Part shown: in pieces, positions 55,006 to 64,000 of the stretch
How the letters are laid out: every line of letters begins with the position of its first letter
Numbering within the stretch: the stretch's first letter is position 1
Source of the DNA: Corynespora cassiicola
Lineage: Eukaryota; Ascomycota; Dothideomycetes; Pleosporales; Corynesporascaceae
Direction of reading: 5' to 3'
Length of the DNA stretch: 64,000 nucleotides
Assembly (NCBI GenBank): GCA_022059125.1
Contig: JAEUWY010000001.1
Span: 4,526,001 to 4,590,000 of the forward strand
The notes under the pieces: generated by a model
The model's input: only the letters and a program-made list of their open reading frames with translations
Told to the model about the DNA's origin: nothing
The model's database searches: none
Translations under genes and position numbers: made by a program

Positions 55006-57216
55006 TCAAAGACTGAAGCTCTCGGTGTGGAGGTAGATGCCCTGAGCTCCAGTCCCCTTGTGCACGGCGCGCTCGTCGCTTAACGAGCATACCACCTGTT
55101 TTACATCTGCAACAAGCCCTTGGGGCCCGCAAACCACAACCGCAGATTCACCAAGCGCCTGCTCCAGCGACCTCCGAATGATGTCCTTCGGATTTGGTCG
55201 GCCTGAGAAGACGCCGATTGAAGGGTGGACTAAGAGTTTCGAATTGGGGCCAAACGAGGGTGCTGACGATGAGGTGGAATAAGGCCTGCTAGACGCATTG
55301 GATTTGTCTTTGGAGCTGCCGCAGCAACAGGGCGCCGTTGCGCCCGCGGTTGCCGGCTCGTTGACAGATGTTCTACAACAGCATGTCTGGTCTGGACCGC
55401 AGGTGGTAATTTCGTCCGGTGATAATGACGCAACATCCGTGACTTCTCTGACATCCTTCTCCTTCTCGGTATATTTGCCGGTTTCGTCGGAGGGCGAAAG
55501 TCGGTTTCGGAGCTCCGGGACACCGTGAGGAACTTCGTTAGGCGGCCTCCGGGCGGAGTTAAGATTTGGAGCTGTTATAGACGAGAGCAACGTTTTGCGC
55601 TCCTCTGTAAATGATTCGTCGCAGGTGATGTAGACAGTCAATTCTAGTTTGATGTCTTTGGCATTTTCTTCCAGTATTTGGAAATCGGACCAAACGGACG
55701 AAAGCTGAGAGGAAAGCCAACCTAGTTGCCCTCGACTTTTAACTACCCACACAAAACGTATGTGGCGAGTTGCCGACCCCTCTGGTGATTTGAAGAGTGA
55801 GGTTGTGTTTCGCGATGAGCTCGCATTCTCTTTCCAGCCCTGCACGAGGTCCCGAAGAAGTGGCATGGTGTAAGTAGCGCCGGTGCTGCCCGCAAGTAAA
55901 ACAACGCTATCGAACTGGCGCAAAGGTCTTAGACATCCATATGGGCCCTCTATGGTGACGATTCTGGTGCATGACGGTGATGATGCGGGGAGTCGGTGTG
56001 CTTTCTCGGCATGTCTGAAGAAGCGTTTCGTGCCGCCCGTTTCAGCCTTTACCAAGAATTCTAATTTCCCATCTGCTGGAATCGACGCAATGGTGAAGGG
56101 ATGGCTCTGCAGAGGAACGACCGAGTGGCATGAAAGAAAGACATGCTGTCCTGGAGTCCAGCTAATGGGAGGGTTGGGTATCTCGATTCGCGTCGTGTTA
56201 TGCGGGAGAGGCGTGAATTCAGCCTTGCATGCCCAGAAACTTGACAGGTCGCTCCTTTGCTGTTTCGGATGTAAGAAGGAAATGTTTGCGTACAGGAGCC
56301 GTAGAAGGCGCACGACGCGGTCGAACCAAAATAGTGCGACGGAAATCCAGATGTATATGTGTACCTCGGCTGGGGTGTGGATATACACGAAACCGACAAA
56401 GACAGCAAACGAGGCCACATGCTGCAGAACAAAAATCTCGTAGCACCAGCCCCGGATGGGTGTCATGGAGCTAAAGACGATCCAGACCAGCATGGCCCAT
56501 GCAACGACACCTTTCCAGACGATGGTATTCTGTTTGAGCTGTGTCCCGATGTAATCGTACGGTGCCCAATCAGCGAAGAAGTAACCCATGTGAAGAGTGG
56601 CGGTAAGAAGCATACACCTGGCGCACCAGCGATGCAGCCAATTGAGACGCTCGTAGCTGATACCGGACAGATATCCGATGATGTTATTTTTTGCGGCAAG
56701 GAGGAAGAGCAGGGGAATCTGAGCAATGGTGACGAATCCGCACCTAAACCCAATCTGTTCTCGTAACCATCGGTCGCCAAGGTCATAACCATATAAGCAT
56801 AAAACAATCAAGATGACGAGGTTGGCCATGATTAAGCTGGTCCGCCCCACAGTTGGGAACCGCATCATCCGCGATTTCATGGGAATGGTGATGGAGTAGT
56901 TGGATGCTTCTCGCATGAGGGCGTACAGGGTTGCATTCCAGAGGGAGAACCATGACTTGGGCTTCGCAGGCTGGGGTGATGCTGCATGTGCTGCAGATAG
57001 CCTGAGGCAAAGAGTTAGTCGACCTTTCGGGGCTGAACAGCGAACAGATACCGACCTCTGCCTATATAACCCATGGTTATAGATATTCACGAGCGTGGCC
57101 ACGCCAACAGCGCTGCCCACGACGGCCCAGTAGTATTTTGGGAACTCTATGAGGGGCGGCAGTCCTCCCATGGACATGGAGCCCATGCCGCCCATGGAGG
57201 AGTGGTCATGGCTCAT
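55006..57216 (-). CDS. Ferric/cupric reductase (FRE-type transmembrane metalloreductase)
   Basis: A plasma-membrane flavocytochrome that reduces Fe3+ or Cu2+ with NADPH before uptake, 718 aa, two exons (57216-57056, 57001-55006). The 54-nt intron (CGACTAAC branch, CTCAG) preserves frame; if retained it adds 18 residues. The N-terminus is Met/His-rich (MSHDHSSMGGMGSMSMGG), like the copper-binding ectodomain of CTR transporters. The TM heme core has the paired histidines in LNWLHRWCARCMLLTATLHMGYF and LQHVASFAVFVGFVYIHTP. The FAD motif is HPFTIAS and the NADPH motif is LLAGSTGATYTMPLLRDL, with a C-terminal VVCGPQGLVADVKQV. An insert in the NADPH domain carries two Cys clusters (CGPDQTCCCRTS and APCCCGSS). 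The CTR and BIM1-like genes follow on the other strand, supporting copper as substrate. Confidence 0.92.
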   Translation of the reverse strand: MSHDHSSMGGMGSMSMGGLPPLIEFPKYYWAVVGSAVGVATLVNIYNHGLYRQRSVSVRCSAPKGRLTLCLRLSAAHAASPQPAKPKSWFSLWNATLYALMREASNYSITIPMKSRMMRFPTVGRTSLIMANLVILIVLCLYGYDLGDRWLREQIGFRCGFVTIAQIPLLFLLAAKNNIIGYLSGISYERLNWLHRWCARCMLLTATLHMGYFFADWAPYDYIGTQLKQNTIVWKGVVAWAMLVWIVFSSMTPIRGWCYEIFVLQHVASFAVFVGFVYIHTPAEVHIYIWISVALFWFDRVVRLLRLLYANISFLHPKQQRSDLSSFWACKAEFTPLPHNTTRIEIPNPPISWTPGQHVFLSCHSVVPLQSHPFTIASIPADGKLEFLVKAETGGTKRFFRHAEKAHRLPASSPSCTRIVTIEGPYGCLRPLRQFDSVVLLAGSTGATYTMPLLRDLVQGWKENASSSRNTTSLFKSPEGSATRHIRFVWVVKSRGQLGWLSSQLSSVWSDFQILEENAKDIKLELTVYITCDESFTEERKTLLSSITAPNLNSARRPPNEVPHGVPELRNRLSPSDETGKYTEKEKDVREVTDVASLSPDEITTCGPDQTCCCRTSVNEPATAGATAPCCCGSSKDKSNASSRPYSTSSSAPSFGPNSKLLVHPSIGVFSGRPNPKDIIRRSLEQALGESAVVVCGPQGLVADVKQVVCSLSDERAVHKGTGAQGIYLHTESFSL

Positions 57217-58238
57217 GATGTCGGTCTTGATCGGGGTCTCGTTCTCGCAACGGGTAAAGTTAGTCCGCGTTTCTCAAGCTACCCGCCCCAGATGGCTACC
57301 ATACGACTGTCGGTAGTGTTTGGGCCCGGGATGCTGTCCATGTGCTGTGGGATACGCTGAGATGGGAGTCGGCAAGCAGTGCAGCAGTCGGTCGCAAGAT
57401 TGGGTGCAGCTCAGCAGAGGCGAGATATGTATGCGGGAGTCAACACAGCCCCATGGTGAGCAAGTTTCCAAGACGAAGATATCCCCAAGCGTCGTCGGCT
57501 GCCGTCTCATCCAGGGCCGGCACAGGATCTGGATAGAAGATGGTGTAAGAGAAACGCGCTCATGTCACGGCGAGCGAGGTAGTTGCACGGGGTGGCGGGC
57601 AAGAAATGCCGGGAGCGGCTCGCCTTGTGTACTACTGCACGACGGCAGAAGGATAGAGGTGTCCGCAGTGAATGGGGCCTGGCTGGGCGTGGCGCTGGGG
57701 GCGCTGGGGGCGGCGGCCAATCAAAACTTGCTCAACCAACAGCAAATCCCACCACCATGCCACCTTCCACCGTCCGCTGCGAGCCCGCCATGGACCGCCC
57801 GGTGGGAACAAGTCGAACTGGCCTCGGCCCTGCAGAGCAGAATGCAGCTGACTCGATTTCATTTTCTTGCCCACGGCGGCGATCTGCGCTGAGGCCGCAC
57901 AGTCCCACGACCCCGGCAGGCCGTCTGGCCATCCTTTACATTCCATGCTTCATCCCCGATCTTGTCATTTCTTGACTGTCGCGAGCACGTCCGCATTTGT
58001 ACGTCTACGACCGCAAATCTGCGCGTTCCCCAGATCCCGTCCCCTGTGCGTCAATGCTAAGCCGCTGTCTCCCTTTACAAGACCAGAGCCAAGCTGTGCA
58101 CCACCGTGGCACCGGGCCACCTATAAACCGTCCGCTCCCGTCATCAGTGGCACGACAGTCTGGCACTCACTCGCTCCCGCACCTAGCTTCGACCTCAACA
58201 ACACACCTTTCCAATCACACCTGCTCTAATTCCAAACA
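57217..58238. promoter_or_regulatory. Divergent promoter of metalloreductase and CTR, with GCTCA motifs
   Basis: About 1.0 kb between start codons. GCTCA (the core of the fungal Mac1/Cuf1-type copper element) occurs at 57409 and 57558, as CTTGCTCA at 57727-57734, and inverted (TGAGC) at 57457; a GCTGA is at 57356. About two GCTCA matches are expected by chance, so this is suggestive only. A TATAAA is at 58122-58127, 112 bp before the CTR start. Confidence 0.45.
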
Positions 58239-58882
58239 ATGGTCGCCCACGGAGGAGATCACGACATGTCCGCCGGCGCCAGCGAGGCCATGGCAGGAAT
58301 GGAGGGCATGGACATGGGCCACGGCGGAGGCATGGCAATGGCCTTCTTCACTGCCACCGATACTCCACTCTACAGCCAATCTTGGACTCCGGCGAGCGCT
58401 GGCGCATATGCCGGGACATGCATCTTCCTCATAATTCTGGCCATCACGCTCCGCGCCCTCTTTACCGTAAAGTCCTATCTCGACGCAAAGGCACTCGAGT
58501 CGGCTTTGAAGAGGAGGTATGTCGTCGTTGCCGACCAACAGATGGTGACCGACAAGGCCATGAACGACGCAAACTCAGTCACCGGTATCCTTAGCTCGAA
58601 TGGCGTCGAAGAAAATGTTCGCATCGTCTCAGCACCTGTTAAGCACACTCAACCCTGGAGATTCTCCGTCGACCTTCCGCGGGCAGCGCTCGTGACCGTG
58701 GCCGCTGGCGTTGGCTATCTCCTGTAAGTACCACCTCTCTGCTTGCAAAACCCAGCTGACCATGAAATAGCATGTTGGCAGTCATGACATACAATGTCGG
58801 CTACTTCCTTAGTGTTTTGGCTGGTTCTTTTATTGGCGAGCTGGCTTTTGGCCGGTTTAACCAAGGTGGTATGAGCATGTAA
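58239..58882 (+). CDS. CTR-family copper transporter
   Basis: A high-affinity Cu+ channel subunit (PF04145), 198 aa, two exons (58239-58723, 58771-58882; 47-nt intron, CTGAC branch). The ectodomain is Met/His-rich (GMEGMDMGHGGGMAM). TM1 is GTCIFLIILAITLRALFTV. A cytosolic loop follows, then TM2 (AALVTVAAGVGYLLMLAVM) with the diagnostic MxxxM (MLAVM) and TM3 with GxxxG (GSFIG). The second exon starts exactly in the MxxxM motif and completes the domain. It is divergent from the metalloreductase and upstream of the BIM1-like gene, so reduction, surface capture and import of copper lie side by side. Confidence 0.95.
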
Positions 58883-59761
58883 TGTGTAGACGATGTTAAA
58901 TGCCACAAGCACTTTCTTTGCCCGGATAAATGGCGTCTTCGATTTATTTGATAGCGGCGGAGCTTGGCGTCATATTTGGGGTTCTATCGCATAGCTGGGT
59001 CCTATGGTTTGGATAGAGTAGCTGTACGGCGGGCGTCACACCCGGGCCGCACCTGTAATGCCATGCAAAATCAGTCTGCCACTGCCGTTAGCCAAAGCTT
59101 GATTGTTGGGCAGTATCGTGGCTACCCTCTCGGGAATCCCATCCATAACTCTGGTGGCAGCTCTCAGAATCGCTTGTGTCCGAGTTGGGTGTTCTACCAC
59201 GATGGTGTTGCGGGGATGCAGGCTTGCAGTAGCGTGAATGGACCCCTGTCGAGATCGCCCAAACTGGTGCCGTGGCGCTGGAATGTGCTCAATCTCTCTC
59301 AACCAAGTGCTCAGCACCCTGCGCCATTGCACACCTTGATGGGCTTCTGCCGCCGCCGGCCTTTCAACCATGGCTTCTCTGCTGCCGCCGTCCGATTCAC
59401 CTGCCCAAACGGTCTAGATTCGGAATTAGCATCAAACATGCTCATCGGGTTGGCCTGCGAGTTTTCCCACCCACGAGAGCCACGCGACGGCGCGGAATGT
59501 GGCGCGCAGAGCGGGGGAGGTTCCTGCGCGTGGAATAAGAAAGGTAGCTCCCCAGAGCTGCCTTAAAGCTGGATAATCGACCCGTTTGCCTGGCCGTCCG
59601 AGTCCTGACTTGACTCTCTCTCTCTCTCTCTCCTACAGCCACCTCAACCACTGCCCTGCATTGTATTCTTCCCAGTCCTGCAACGCCCTTTTCCAGCACC
59701 TCGCTCCCCAGCAGAACCTGATTGACCCTCGTCCGGCAGAGTCGGGCCACAAACACTCATC
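58883..59761. promoter_or_regulatory. Promoter region of the BIM1-like gene with copper-element candidates
   Basis: TGTGCTCA (59284-59291), AGTGCTCA (59306-59313) and GCTCA (59440-59444) lie on the plus strand 320-480 bp before the ATG; TGTGCTCA is the form I recall for the Mac1-type element in Aspergillus. A (TC)n microsatellite (59613-59632) lies near the start. No other gene is supported. Confidence 0.5.
59613..59632 (+). repeat. TC dinucleotide microsatellite
   Basis: An almost pure run of TC repeats in the presumed 5' leader of the BIM1-like gene. Confidence 0.85.
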
Positions 59762-60486
59762 ATGTACTCCAATGCTTTTGCGCTCCTCACCCTTCTCCCT
59801 TTTGCGGCTGCCCACTTCACTCTCGACTGGCCAACCGCACGTGGCTTCGAGGACGCGCAGGCACCGAGCTTCCCCTGCGGAGGGTTCAACGATGTCAAGA
59901 CGCCGCGAACACCATGGCCACAGACTGGTGCCCCTCTCCAGCTCAATATGCACCATACGCGCACCAACATCGCCGTGTACATGGCCATCGGAGATAACCC
60001 TGGCAGCAACTTCAGCATTGTCCTTCGCCCGCAACTTTCAGAGGAGGGTCCCGGTGATTTCTGCTTGGGAATGGTCAGCGTGCCCCAGAACCTAAACATT
60101 TCCGACGGCACTCCAGCAACGATTCAGGTCGTGACCAACGGCGACCCGGATGGTGGTTTGTACCAGGTGAGCATGCACGATCCCGCATACTAGCCATCAT
60201 TTTCCCGAGCCGCGTGGCTAACCGCAAACAGTGCGCCGACGTCACTTTGACCAGCGCTGCTCTTTCCGAGCAGGAGTACAACGATCACTGCGTGAATGGA
60301 ACCAATGTCAAGGCGACACAGGAGAACATCTCAGGCTTCCCAAATGGCACATCAACCGAGGGAGACAGCCCCAGTGGCACTTCGGGCTCAGCTGCAACTT
60401 CAAGCCCAACCGGGGCTGCCGCCCATCTCGGTCCCGCGTCGTGGGTCCTTGGTGGCATTGGGCTCGCCGGTCTTGCTTTGCTGTAA
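59762..60486 (+). CDS. BIM1-like copper acquisition protein (X325/LPMO-like), GPI-anchored
   Basis: An extracellular copper-binding protein of the BIM1/X325 family, relatives of lytic polysaccharide monooxygenases that in Cryptococcus work with Ctr1 in copper uptake. 219 aa, two exons (59762-60166, 60232-60486; 65-nt intron, GCTAACC branch). Signal peptide FALLTLLPFAAA is cleaved just before His (HFTLDWPTARGF), giving the N-terminal copper-ligating histidine. Core motifs are PCGGFN, then LNMHHTRTNIAVYM with the second His region, GDFCLG and YQCADVTL; the Cys residues fit family disulfides. The end is Ser/Thr-rich, with a hydrophobic tail SWVLGGIGLAGLALL of a GPI signal. Location beside the metalloreductase and CTR genes supports copper acquisition. 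Confidence 0.9.
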
Positions 60487-61212
60487 TGAAAAAAAAGGGA
60501 GGGATGCGGCGCGAAGTAGAACAAATGATACCAAATCAAACCATCATGTCTCCTTAATCTTCCAGTGGAAAGCTGCAGATGAGGCGGAGATTGCATCAAG
60601 TAACGGATATTTCATAACTGAGGCACTGCCATCAAGTGGCATGATCTTGACGTGCACAGATGGCGAGGAAAGGGGTGAAATGGCTTGCTCCAGGTCGAGA
60701 GAGGACTTGATATCATGTCAACCGCAGTCGGGAGGGATGGTCCACAAAATGACCTCGCTTCCAGAGCTTAGCTCCAGAACATCTCGGATGGCATCTGATT
60801 GGCCCTTGGTTCCTGCCTGAATGCTGGGAGCAGAAGGTCAGAATTGCCCATTTTGAGGCGTAGAACAGAAATACCAAGCCCAGAAAGTGTCTAAAGTCAA
60901 TTGAGATGCTCCATTAATGGCGGTCATGTGCTGGTTTTCGTCGTGAGGGTGCAGGGAATTTTGGACGTCACAAGCGAGGCACACAATCGGAGGGCTCGGC
61001 GCAGTTCCTCCGGCAAGAAGCCCTCAACTCCATCACCAACTTCACAGTTGCAGCTCCCTCCCACCAGTCTCGATTTAGGTGCGTATCCGACCCCGCGCTC
61101 CCCTCGAATCGCCTTCCTGCCAGACTCGAGGGCCTTCCGCAATTGCAAGCTAACCGCAACCCCGCTGCAGCCTCCTCCTCCCAGCCTTTTCGACTCCCCC
61201 ACAACCGCAAAC
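60487..61212. other. Intergenic, promoter of EGD1
   Basis: About 730 bp, no separate gene supported; the right end is GC- and pyrimidine-rich, typical of a highly expressed gene's leader. Confidence 0.45.
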
Positions 61213-62010
61213 ATGGATCAAGCAAAGCTGGCGCGCATGCAGGCGTCGGTGCGTATCGGTGAGTTGCAACCCCGCAGCTGCTTTCAGGCGCTTTTTGTCG
61301 ACCTTTTCTTGTATCATCAACTCAGCGACAGACTGCTAACATGTTGGTGAACAGGGTAAGCAAATCCCCTCTCTCTCTGCGTCACCCCACCCACTCTTCG
61401 CGACCGCCGGTACACCGCCACCTCAACATGAATGCATTCTCGTAAATCTTGAAGCGTCTGCGATGGAAGGTCATGAGTTCAGCTGTTGGACTGGGCTAAT
61501 GTGCATACAGTGGCAAGGGTACGCCCCGCAGGAAGGTCAAGAAGGTCCACAAGAGCGCCGGTACCGATGACAAGAAGCTCCAGACGTCGCTGAAGAAGCT
61601 GAACGTCCAGCCCATCCAGGCTATTGAGGAGGTCAACATGTTCAAGAGCGATGGAAACGTCATTCACTTCTCGGCGCCGAAGGGTAAGTCGAGTCTCGCA
61701 TGTTCTAGCGCTGTAGCGGGCGCCTCCGAGCTTTCACCACTCACATTACGTAGTTCACGCCTCCGTGCCCGCCAACACCTTTGCCATCTACGGCAATGGT
61801 GAGGACAAGGAGCTCACCGAGCTCGTCCCCGGCATCCTTAACCAGCTCGGCCCCGACTCGCTTGCTTCCCTGCGCAAGCTCGCCGAGAGCTACCAGAGCA
61901 TGCAGAAGGAGAAGGGCGAGGATGGCGAGAAGAAGGACGACGAGGACGATGACGACATCCCCGACCTCGTTGCTGGCGACAACTTCGAGACCAAGGCCGA
62001 GGTTGAGTAA
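61213..62010 (+). CDS. EGD1: Nascent polypeptide-associated complex beta subunit (NAC-beta)
   Basis: The ribosome-bound NAC beta subunit (BTF3/Egd1), which guards nascent chains, 158 aa. Exons: 61213-61258, a 1-nt exon at 61355, 61511-61683 and 61754-62010, summing to 477 nt = 159 codons. Exon 1 ends ATC-G and exon 3 begins T-GGC-AAG. Direct joining shifts the frame; adding the single G gives Ile-Gly-Gly-Lys-Gly-Thr-Pro-Arg-Arg, the conserved ribosome-binding motif (RRKVKKVHK). Intron 1 (96 nt) ends GCTAACATGTTGGTGAACAG; intron 2 (155 nt) begins GTAAGC immediately after the single G and ends GGCTAAT...TACAG. The NAC domain ([30 protein letters not shown]) and the acidic tail complete the family length. 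Confidence 0.95.
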
Positions 62011-63036
62011 ATTATCACCAGATTCATGTCGGTCGGTGGAATAGGGTAGCGTTACGAAGATGATTCACTCATGTGTTCCGATACGAAAGACTACGGACGC
62101 TCTACATCTTCCTTTCAGTCTTCATCAATTGGCAGTCGCGGCGGATACTGTGACATACGGACACCGGGCTGGCGTTAGCTTGAAAAGATATGGAAATGGA
62201 AAAAAAAGTCCCTGCATACTTGAACGCGTTGTGAAGTGGCTTCTCGCCATCTGTCGGCTTATCGTTGAGTGCTCGAGCTGTGTTGGCTTGCGCAAGTGTG
62301 ATGTTGCGCCTAGACCGATGGCTTGGTGAATGACTCCAGCCCTGTCCTCACCCCACGGTTATTCAACGACATTGGCGCATGCTGTGACCGTTCCAGCCTG
62401 CCGCTGCCCATGGCTCCAATGGGAAGGCCCCGCACTTCAAGGGTGGCGCGGAATTAGATGGCATTGGTGCCATGCTCGGCCCGTCATAAACTTCTCTGAT
62501 TTGACCGTACCAGGGGCGTCCCCTTGATTCCTTGAGTTGTGCCCGCATTGTCGACGAGGATGCTCGCAGGGTGATTGTCAGCAACAGGAAGGCCGGGACG
62601 ATCGACAGCCGAGATAACGGTTAAGGCAACAGCTAGACTGCAAGGGGCTAGAATCATCTGAAATGGTCATAGCTTCAATAGCTCTCGAAACTCTGGAGAG
62701 CCGTGCGGTTCCTAAGCCACTGAGTTGTGTTGTGCTCAGCTTATACTCTTGGGCAAGGGGTTTGCAGGTCATCCCATAAAACCCGGGGACATCCGCACAC
62801 TGCTGCGACTGACACTTTTGCCCACATATCCCTTTGTCAGGTCAGTGAATGAGTCTACAACTCCGTTTCGGTTCCCCACCAAAGTCCTAACGCGTTTGAA
62901 GGATTCTGGTGCTACGCCACACCTTGTTATAAGCGGCCCCCCTCCAAAACATTTTATTCATCCCCTTCTCGACTCTCGCTCCTTGCGTCGTGCTTTTCTC
63001 TTTTGTTAGATACCCCGTTTATCCTTTGACTTCACA
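62011..63036. other. Intergenic region, 1 kb, no gene
   Basis: No supported frame or RNA; the right part contains the promoter of the flavoprotein gene. Confidence 0.45.
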
Positions 63037-64000
63037 ATGAGCACCGAAACCATTCTCATTCTAGGTGGATCCTTCGCTGGCATCAATGCCGCCCACTATG
63101 CCCTGAGGCACACTGTTCCCAAGCTGCCCAAGAAGGATGGCACAACGTACACCGTTACGCTAGTGAACCCCTCCAAGGACTTCTACTGGAGGATTGCTGC
63201 ACCCCGAGCTACTGCTTCAGGGGAGCTCATGCCAGCGAGCAAACTCTTTTATCCCATCGAGCCCGCTTTTGCTTACGCCAAGGATCAGTTCACCTTTGTC
63301 CAGGGTACTGCAACACATGTAGACTCGGCTGGCCAAACCGTCTCTGTTACTACGGCCACTGGCGAACAGCAATCGATTCCATACGTCGCTCTGATCATTG
63401 CGACCGGAATCAGCACGCCGTCCCCACTCTTCACTCAGACGACGGGCGCCGATGAGCTCACCAACACCTACGATGCCTTCCACAAGGCTCTTGCGGAGGC
63501 CAAGACAGTCGTGATCGGAGGTGGAGGTCCGGTCGGCGTTGAGACGGCAGGAGAGATTGCCGAGTTCCTAAACGGAAAGCCCGGCTTCTTGGCTTCAAAG
63601 CCGAAGGATCCCAAGGCCAAGGTCACACTCATTTGCGCTGAGAAGAAGCTGCTTCCCATCTTGCGCGAGGCCATCGCCAAGAAGGCAGAGAAGTACTTGA
63701 ACAGGCTCGGAGCCGACGTGGTCTACAACACCAAGGTGGTCTCCGCGACACCGGCAGGAGAGGGCGAGGCATACAAGAGCATCGTGGAGCTGTCCGACGG
63801 CAAGTCTCTCGAAGCAGACATCTACATCGATGCCACTGGCGCCCGCCCCAACACCTCATTCCTGCCCAAGGAGTGGCTCGACAACCGCAACAAGGTTGCC
63901 TGCAACCCCAAGACCCTCCGCGTCGAGCACGAATCTGCCGGCGCGCGCGTCTATGTCATTGGCGACGCTGGATCCTACACTCGCGGCGGCGTGCAGGACC
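63037..64000 (+). CDS. AMID/FSP1-type FAD-dependent oxidoreductase, 5' part
   Basis: A pyridine-nucleotide-disulfide-oxidoreductase-fold flavoprotein of the AMID (AIF-like) type, open to the window end (321 codons seen of an expected about 370-400). The first FAD-binding site is ILILGGSFAGINAAHYAL (residues 5-22), with the conserved GGSFAG. The middle has IPYVALIIATGIST. The NAD(P)H site is VVIGGGGPVGVETAGEIAE (near residue 161), then DIYIDATGARPNTSFLP and VYVIGDAGSY near 306. No mitochondrial presequence or TM segment is visible at the N-terminus. The gene is intronless as far as seen; its 3' end is outside the window. Confidence 0.9.
   Translation, partial: MSTETILILGGSFAGINAAHYALRHTVPKLPKKDGTTYTVTLVNPSKDFYWRIAAPRATASGELMPASKLFYPIEPAFAYAKDQFTFVQGTATHVDSAGQTVSVTTATGEQQSIPYVALIIATGISTPSPLFTQTTGADELTNTYDAFHKALAEAKTVVIGGGGPVGVETAGEIAEFLNGKPGFLASKPKDPKAKVTLICAEKKLLPILREAIAKKAEKYLNRLGADVVYNTKVVSATPAGEGEAYKSIVELSDGKSLEADIYIDATGARPNTSFLPKEWLDNRNKVACNPKTLRVEHESAGARVYVIGDAGSYTRGGVQD

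Noticed and set aside
57409..57413. Each single GCTCA as a proven copper element
   Set aside because: A 5-bp motif is expected about twice per kb on both strands; only the group as a whole, and TGTGCTCA before the BIM1-like gene, is worth testing.
61259..61510. EGD1 modelled with a single 252-nt intron
   Set aside because: Direct joining changes frame and destroys the conserved RRKVKKVHK region.
1..64000. CRISPR array, bacterial operon or phage structure
   Set aside because: The window is spliced fungal nuclear DNA; no regularly spaced repeats of that type are present.

Overview
The window is nuclear DNA from a filamentous ascomycete (Pezizomycotina; class not resolved from sequence alone). 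The evidence is the many short GT-AG introns (45-185 nt, with CTAAC/CTGAC-like branch points 8-25 nt before the acceptor), a HET-domain protein, a cutinase, a Fig1 protein, a BIM1-like copper protein and typical fungal housekeeping proteins. About 26 genes or gene remnants can be supported. I spliced most models by hand and checked reading-frame continuity: the summed exon lengths are multiples of three in every intact multi-exon model.

Region by region. (1) Bases 1-8500 are visibly AT-richer and accessory-like: a divergent pair of orphan membrane-protein genes (848-2579 minus, 3221-3953 plus), a mutated 5S rRNA relic (4918-4990 minus) and an intronless HET-domain gene (5703-7775). (2) Bases 8500-34600 are a GC-richer core: two long low-complexity proteins, a RasGEF with an N-terminal GTPase-like domain, a divergent pair of mitochondrial respiratory genes (COX12 and an MLRQ/B12D subunit) sharing a 262-bp promoter, an RRM protein, SEC31, and a 978-residue conserved disordered protein. 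(3) Bases 34600-47000 hold secretory and surface functions: an NmrA-type reductase, a cysteine-rich glycoprotein gene with two in-frame stops, a CapA-family phosphoesterase with a frame break, a cutinase with an unusual C-terminal tail carrying kexin-site repeats, a kelch-repeat membrane protein and Fig1. (4) Bases 47400-54200 hold a CorA-like transporter and three small uncharacterised genes. (5) Bases 55000-60500 form a coherent copper-acquisition neighbourhood: metalloreductase, CTR copper transporter and BIM1-like copper-binding GPI protein, with GCTCA-type candidate copper elements upstream. (6) Bases 61200-64000 hold the NAC beta subunit EGD1, whose only conserved reading needs a one-nucleotide exon, and the 5' part of an AMID-type flavoprotein.

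The most notable observations are the 1-nt exon of EGD1, the 3-nt exon of COX12, the cutinase with KR-delimited repeats (a candidate Kex2-processed repeat peptide precursor attached to an enzyme), and the metalloreductase-CTR-BIM1 cluster.
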